A DNA stretch of 9,373 nt, from positions 1 through 9,373 of the forward strand of contig CALBAF010000162.1 of NCBI GenBank assembly GCA_937926415.1, written 5' to 3'. Shown one piece after another: positions 7,203-9,373 of the stretch (position 1 is its first letter; the number at the start of each line of letters is the position of its first letter). A program made the translations under genes and the position numbers. The notes beneath the pieces are model-generated. The model worked only from the letters and a program-made list of their open reading frames with translations. It was not told the origin of the DNA and did no database searches. This stretch comes from an uncultured Actinomyces sp. GTDB taxonomy: Bacteria > Actinomycetota > Actinomycetes > Actinomycetales > Actinomycetaceae.

Positions 7203-7208
7203 TTCCTT
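7203..7208 (-). promoter_or_regulatory. hsdR: Ribosome-binding site deciding the hsdR GTG start
   Basis: The minus strand reads AAAGGAA then ACGCGA-like spacing before GTG at 7197. The upstream ATG (7224) has no comparable purine-rich motif, so the GTG is preferred. Confidence 0.55.
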
Positions 7209-7246
7209 TCTCTACGGGTCTCATTCACGAGGCCAGGGCTGGCATC

Positions 7247-7264
7247 CGGGAGGCTTCCCTCCCG
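7247..7264. other. 7-bp stem hairpin between the RelA/SpoT gene and hsdR
   Basis: CGGGAGG (7247-7253) pairs with CCTCCCG (7258-7264) with the loop CTTC. It lies downstream of the RelA/SpoT stop and upstream of hsdR on the same strand. It could terminate the upstream transcript or form in the hsdR leader. No U-tract is seen. Confidence 0.4.
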
Positions 7265-7268
7265 CTTC

Positions 7269-7297
7269 GGTGACGTTGATCCGATGCTAACGTCACC
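7269..7297. promoter_or_regulatory. Perfect 9-bp inverted repeat upstream of hsdR, operator or terminator
   Basis: GGTGACGTT (7269-7277) and AACGTCACC (7289-7297) are perfect inverted arms around 11 bases. The centre contains TAGCAT on the minus strand, a possible -10 for hsdR. Two readings fit: an operator half-site pair for a dimeric regulator controlling hsdR, or a terminator 33 nt past the RelA/SpoT stop. The arms contain TGACGT(T), a plausible protein-binding word, and are less G+C-rich than the terminators nearby. Confidence 0.45.
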
Positions 7298-7330
7298 CAC
7301 CGTCATCTGCGTCCAGGCTGCACCGCGGCG

Positions 7331-8392
7331 TCAGCTGAGAGACAAACGCGAAGCCTGTTCAACCTGCCTGATGAAGTCCTCGACGCCGAGGCTATAGTTC
7401 AGATACGAGCTTTTAATGGCTTCTGCACTCTCCGCTTTCACCAGGACGACATTGTCGAACTCTGGTTCAGCGATGGTGACGTCATTTCCGCTGTCTGTCC
7501 GAAGCGCTTCCTTCTCGAGACGTTGATACTCGTCATTTGCAGCTTCAAATTCTGGGAATCCAACGATGTCAAAGAACTGGATTTCACGGCTGAGGCAGAG
7601 GAGAAAATACTCGTCTTTTTTATCTGAATCTGTCTGTACGAGGATGCCGCTGCGGGCTGCGCGAAGATCGTCGAGTAGATGGGTTGACTCACAGATCACG
7701 CCAACTTCACGTCTCACTACAGCGAGATCGTCTGCAACGTCGGGCACACCAGGCCTCCCCTCTTCACGCGCAAACAGATGGGAACTGAGCATGAGAAAAC
7801 GGTCTCGCTTTTGCGCTTCTCCTTCTAGTGAAGCACGCACGTCCGGACTCTTGTATTCAAGTCCGTACACTTCTCCAACTGCTTCCACTCCTGTTGCCCA
7901 TAGATGTTGGAGGTGCGTACGAATCTGTACCTCAATGCGGTACGTAATCCCACCAACGGGCACCTTGTATATCGCATGGTAGCTCCGGTAACCGCTGCGT
8001 TGCGGTACCGCTATGTAGTCTTTTGTTTTCCAATGTTCAAGAAGACCGTCAAGGATTTGAGCGGCCTCATATACCTCTCGAACACTTCCCACGATGAGCC
8101 GACACCCGCCGATATCATCGAGCGCACCCAGCTCGAAGTTGCTGTTCCTCCTCTGTAGTTTACGGAGGATCGACGTCATGCGTTTCAGCCGGTACGAGAC
8201 CACAGCACCGTCAAAGTGTTTGGCACACTGTGTCAGCGCTTCAAAACAACGTGCAGTCGGTTCCAGGTGTTGCACTCGCCAAGCCTGAGCGGTGGCCAGT
8301 GATACAGCGTCAAGTTCGTCGCTAGCACTCAGGAGCACTCCAGCTTTGGTTGCTGCCTTGCGACTGACACGGTCCTGCTGTTTTTCAGCCAT
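7331..8392 (-). CDS. RelA/SpoT-domain nucleotide pyrophosphokinase, probable toxSAS-type toxin
   Basis: The product is 353 residues. Residues ~60-175 form a RelA/SpoT synthetase domain: RLKRMTSILRKLQRR (68-82, substrate-binding R-x-K-x3-S), DDIGGCRLIV (92-101), the G-loop GYRSYHAIYKV (134-144), catalytic EVQIRT (154-159, E154) and LWATGVE (164-170). All key residues are present. There is no HD hydrolase domain and no TGS/ACT regulatory domain, so it is a stand-alone synthetase. About 180 C-terminal residues are not recognised; a coiled segment near 280-298 is likely. Stand-alone synthetases make (p)ppGpp or, in toxSAS toxins, (p)ppApp or pyrophosphorylated tRNA 3'-CCA ends that block translation. 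Its divergent neighbour is a Panacea antitoxin-domain gene 46 bp away, which favours the toxin reading (inference). No Shine-Dalgarno precedes the ATG; TATACT lies 6 nt upstream. A housekeeping alarmone synthetase is the main alternative. Confidence 0.88.
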   Translation of the reverse strand: MAEKQQDRVSRKAATKAGVLLSASDELDAVSLATAQAWRVQHLEPTARCFEALTQCAKHFDGAVVSYRLKRMTSILRKLQRRNSNFELGALDDIGGCRLIVGSVREVYEAAQILDGLLEHWKTKDYIAVPQRSGYRSYHAIYKVPVGGITYRIEVQIRTHLQHLWATGVEAVGEVYGLEYKSPDVRASLEGEAQKRDRFLMLSSHLFAREEGRPGVPDVADDLAVVRREVGVICESTHLLDDLRAARSGILVQTDSDKKDEYFLLCLSREIQFFDIVGFPEFEAANDEYQRLEKEALRTDSGNDVTIAEPEFDNVVLVKAESAEAIKSSYLNYSLGVEDFIRQVEQASRLSLS

Positions 8393-8438
8393 ATTCGGAG
8401 TATAGTGACCCAGAGGCGATCAAGGGGAGGGAGCGAAT
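8393..8438. promoter_or_regulatory. Shared divergent promoter of the RelA/SpoT and Panacea genes
   Basis: Minus strand: TATACT (8404-8399) followed by six bases and the ATG at 8392 suggests a leaderless transcript. Plus strand: TATAGT (8401-8406) overlaps it and would start transcription near 8413. The Panacea gene has a strong Shine-Dalgarno, GGGGAGGGAG (8423-8432), six nt before its ATG at 8439. The two -10 hexamers share four bases, so the polymerases should compete. No convincing -35 is seen on either strand. A bound antitoxin or complex covering this region would repress both genes. Confidence 0.5.
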
Positions 8439-8888
8439 ATGGCACAGACAATCATCGACGTCGCGACCTACATCCTGGAGCGCACCGATACGGTAACGAC
8501 AATGAAGCTCCAGAAGCTTGCCTTCTATTCCCAGGCTCAGCACCTCGCTCAGTATGGAAGCCCACTTTTCCCTGAAGCTTTCCAAGCATGGCGCGGTGGA
8601 CCGGTCGCTCCCGAGCTCTACGCTCTACATCGCGGCAAGTTTCTGATTCGTCCAGGCGAGCTATCGTCCGGTGACTCATCTGCTCTCACTGATGCTGAAC
8701 GCGGTCTCATCGATGGCGTGTGTTCCGCGCTAGGTGGCATGACAGGTGCTGAGTTGAGTGAACGAACGCACCGGGAAGACCCTTGGCTGCACGCACGCGA
8801 GGGCCTGAAGGCATCCGCTCCCTCGGATGCAGTTATCACCCAGGAAGCAATGCGCAGGTACTACCAGGAGCATCCCATCCTCGGTTGA
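8439..8888 (+). CDS. Panacea (DUF4065/SocA-like) domain protein, probable antitoxin
   Basis: The product is 149 residues, almost entirely one Panacea domain. Hallmarks are TMKLQKLAFYSQAQHLAQYG (21-40, the family 'lt-x-lkLqKLlYyaq'), EAFQAWRGGPVAPELY (46-61, the 'ieAW-x-GPV-pe-y' motif), the Thr-His-x3-PW signature in LSERTHREDPWLHARE (106-121) and a terminal ITQEAMRRYYQEH (133-145). Panacea proteins (PanA; the same domain as SocA/GepA) are broadly distributed antitoxins. They have been experimentally paired with many unrelated toxin folds, including RelA/SpoT-type toxSAS enzymes. Here the likely partner is the divergent RelA/SpoT gene. No other short toxin candidate follows in 8889-9095. The usual PanTA layout is a same-strand operon, so the divergent arrangement is unusual. 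Translation should be efficient given the strong ribosome-binding site. Partnering is inferred, not shown by the sequence. Confidence 0.9.
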   Translation: MAQTIIDVATYILERTDTVTTMKLQKLAFYSQAQHLAQYGSPLFPEAFQAWRGGPVAPELYALHRGKFLIRPGELSSGDSSALTDAERGLIDGVCSALGGMTGAELSERTHREDPWLHAREGLKASAPSDAVITQEAMRRYYQEHPILG

Positions 8889-9023
8889 TTGCCTAACGAC
8901 ACCCCTTTGCTCTGGTACCACTATGGGCACTAGAATAATTGCAGGGCACGGGCTGAAACGGGTACGAAGCAGTTCACCTGCAGACGACGACCGCGAAACC
9001 CGACAAAACAGGGCCTCGTAATA

Positions 9024-9037
9024 GTCCACTCGTGGAC
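9024..9037. other. Short inverted repeat downstream of the Panacea gene
   Basis: GTCCAC and GTGGAC are separated by two bases (9024-9037). It lies in the 207-bp gap 8889-9095 between convergent genes. A 2-nt loop is too tight for a normal RNA hairpin, so a protein site or chance is more likely. Apart from this and the palindrome at 9060, I see nothing coding or structural in the gap. Confidence 0.2.
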
Positions 9038-9059
9038 GGCAAGCTGAAGTCACGCCCTT

Positions 9060-9091
9060 GTGTTCCCCTCGCGCATGCGCGAGGGGAACAC
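9060..9091. terminator. Perfect 32-bp palindrome between convergent genes, probable terminator
   Basis: The 16-base arm GTGTTCCCCTCGCGCA is followed at once by its exact reverse complement. In RNA this gives a stem of about 14 bp with a 4-nt loop. It lies four bases beyond the HsdS-fragment stop (9096-9098, minus strand) and 171 bases after the Panacea stop (plus strand). A bidirectional terminator is the simplest reading. No U-tract follows on either strand. A DNA-level role is discussed under findings. Confidence 0.6.
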
Positions 9092-9095
9092 GTCT

Positions 9096-9326
9096 CTACG
9101 ACGCGTCGCTTCCGGAGACAGCTTTCTCGGGGAAGGACAGCAGGCGGTCGCGATAGTGCTCGTACTGGGCACGGCGGGCTGCAATCTCGGCGGGCAGGCC
9201 CGAGGACATATCGTTGACGAGAGCCTCGAAGCGGTCGAGCACACTAACAATTTCTTCCTGAACCACTTTTTGCGGAAGAGCTAATTCGACCGATTCAATC
9301 ACACGCGAATTCAGATTTCTGGCTCT
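9096..9326 (-). pseudogene. hsdS: C-terminal remnant of a type I specificity subunit (HsdS)
   Basis: The open frame gives about 76 residues. The segment LNSRVIESVELALPQKVVQ corresponds to the HsdS region 'LN-x-R-x-I-E-x-f-x-iPlPp-x-vQ' that follows the second target-recognition domain. EEIVSVLDRFEALVNDMSSG and LPAEIAARRAQYEHYRDRLL are the distal conserved helix that contacts HsdM. A complete HsdS has ~380-450 residues with two TRDs; none is present. Upstream the frame is closed by TGA at 9327-9329, with no ATG and no ribosome-binding site; the only conventional start in the preserved part is a GTG at 9300-9302. It is either a decayed or deleted hsdS, a silent recombination cassette, or the 3' end of a frameshifted gene whose 5' part lies past the right edge. 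It shares strand and order with hsdR at 4144. Confidence 0.8.
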
Positions 9327-9373
9327 TCATAATTGGGGGTGTAGGTGTTGTGGGCGGGGTTGGGCGTGTCGTG
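9311..9373 (-). CDS. Possible C-terminal tail of an upstream gene entering from the right edge
   Basis: In another minus-strand frame the window edge reads openly for 20 codons (HDTPNPAHNTYTPNYEEPEI) to a TGA at 9311-9313. The tail is rich in Pro, Asn and acidic residues and overlaps the start of the HsdS fragment by a few bases. If real, it is the end of the gene preceding the HsdS remnant, where hsdM would be expected in a type I locus. I cannot recognise the family from 20 residues, and the stretch could be a chance open frame. Confidence 0.3.
   Translation of the reverse strand, partial: HDTPNPAHNTYTPNYEEPEI

Noticed and set aside
7198..7224. Upstream ATG (7222-7224) as the hsdR start
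   Set aside because: No Shine-Dalgarno precedes it. The GTG nine codons downstream has AAAGGA at good spacing. The difference does not affect any domain.
6193..7290. Long plus-strand open frame of 365 codons opposite hsdR, and a similar one at 5413-6165
   Set aside because: They are Val/Gly/Asp/Leu-rich antisense shadows of a G+C-rich gene. The minus-strand HsdR frame holds all nuclease and helicase motifs, and no family is recognisable in the antisense products.
8730..9053. Minus-strand open frame of 107 codons as a possible small toxin next to the Panacea gene
   Set aside because: Most of it is antisense to the Panacea coding region, it lacks a ribosome-binding site, and its composition is that of a shadow. 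The divergent RelA/SpoT gene is a far better partner.
8889..9059. A tRNA or small RNA in the gap after the Panacea gene
   Set aside because: I could not build a cloverleaf or a stable multi-stem fold. Only a tight 6-bp inverted repeat at 9024-9037 is present.
9060..9091. A CRISPR repeat, because the arms resemble the stem of type I-E repeats
   Set aside because: There is a single copy, no spacer-repeat periodicity within the surrounding bases, and no cas gene in the window.

Overview
The window looks like a chromosomal accessory region of a high-GC actinobacterium. An oral or host-associated Actinomycetaceae member (Actinomyces/Schaalia-like) is my best guess. The evidence is the G+C-rich codon use, GTG starts, apparent leaderless promoters (a TANNNT hexamer exactly 6 nt before ATG) and GC-rich intergenic hairpins without U-tracts. 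The genus is inferred from style, not from a marker gene.

Left part (1-2714), G+C-rich and probably resident. A TauE/SafE-type exporter is cut by the left edge (minus strand). Next come two related plus-strand genes for 4-TM membrane proteins of unknown function, with a small TfoX-N-terminal-domain protein on the minus strand between them. The second membrane gene (1610-2614) is an in-frame fusion of two copies of the unit that the first gene (430-948) encodes once. The unit is therefore present three times, in a mosaic pattern that suggests unequal crossing-over and gene conversion.

Right part (2715-9373), a defence-type island. On the minus strand it holds a Schlafen/AlbA_2-domain protein with an unrecognised C-terminal half, visibly more A/T-rich than its neighbours. 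Next is an intact type I restriction subunit HsdR with PD-(D/E)xK nuclease and SF2 translocase motifs. Next is a single-domain RelA/SpoT nucleotide pyrophosphokinase with a ~180-residue C-terminal extension. Divergent from it, only 46 bp away, is a plus-strand Panacea (DUF4065) protein. Panacea proteins are known antitoxins, including against toxic small alarmone synthetases (toxSAS), so 7331-8888 is best read as a toxin-antitoxin pair. Beyond a perfect 32-bp palindrome lies a C-terminal fragment of a type I specificity subunit (HsdS, minus strand). It has no TRD, no good start and an upstream in-frame stop. No HsdM is visible; it may lie beyond the right edge.

How the genes may work together (inference): the RelA/SpoT-Panacea pair sits between hsdR and the hsdS remnant of a type I R-M locus. 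This is reminiscent of toxins nested in R-M loci, such as PrrC in EcoprrI. The pair could stabilise the locus, or act as a second-line abortive-infection module that fires when restriction fails. The toxin appears to be leaderless while the antitoxin has a strong Shine-Dalgarno, and their -10 elements overlap.
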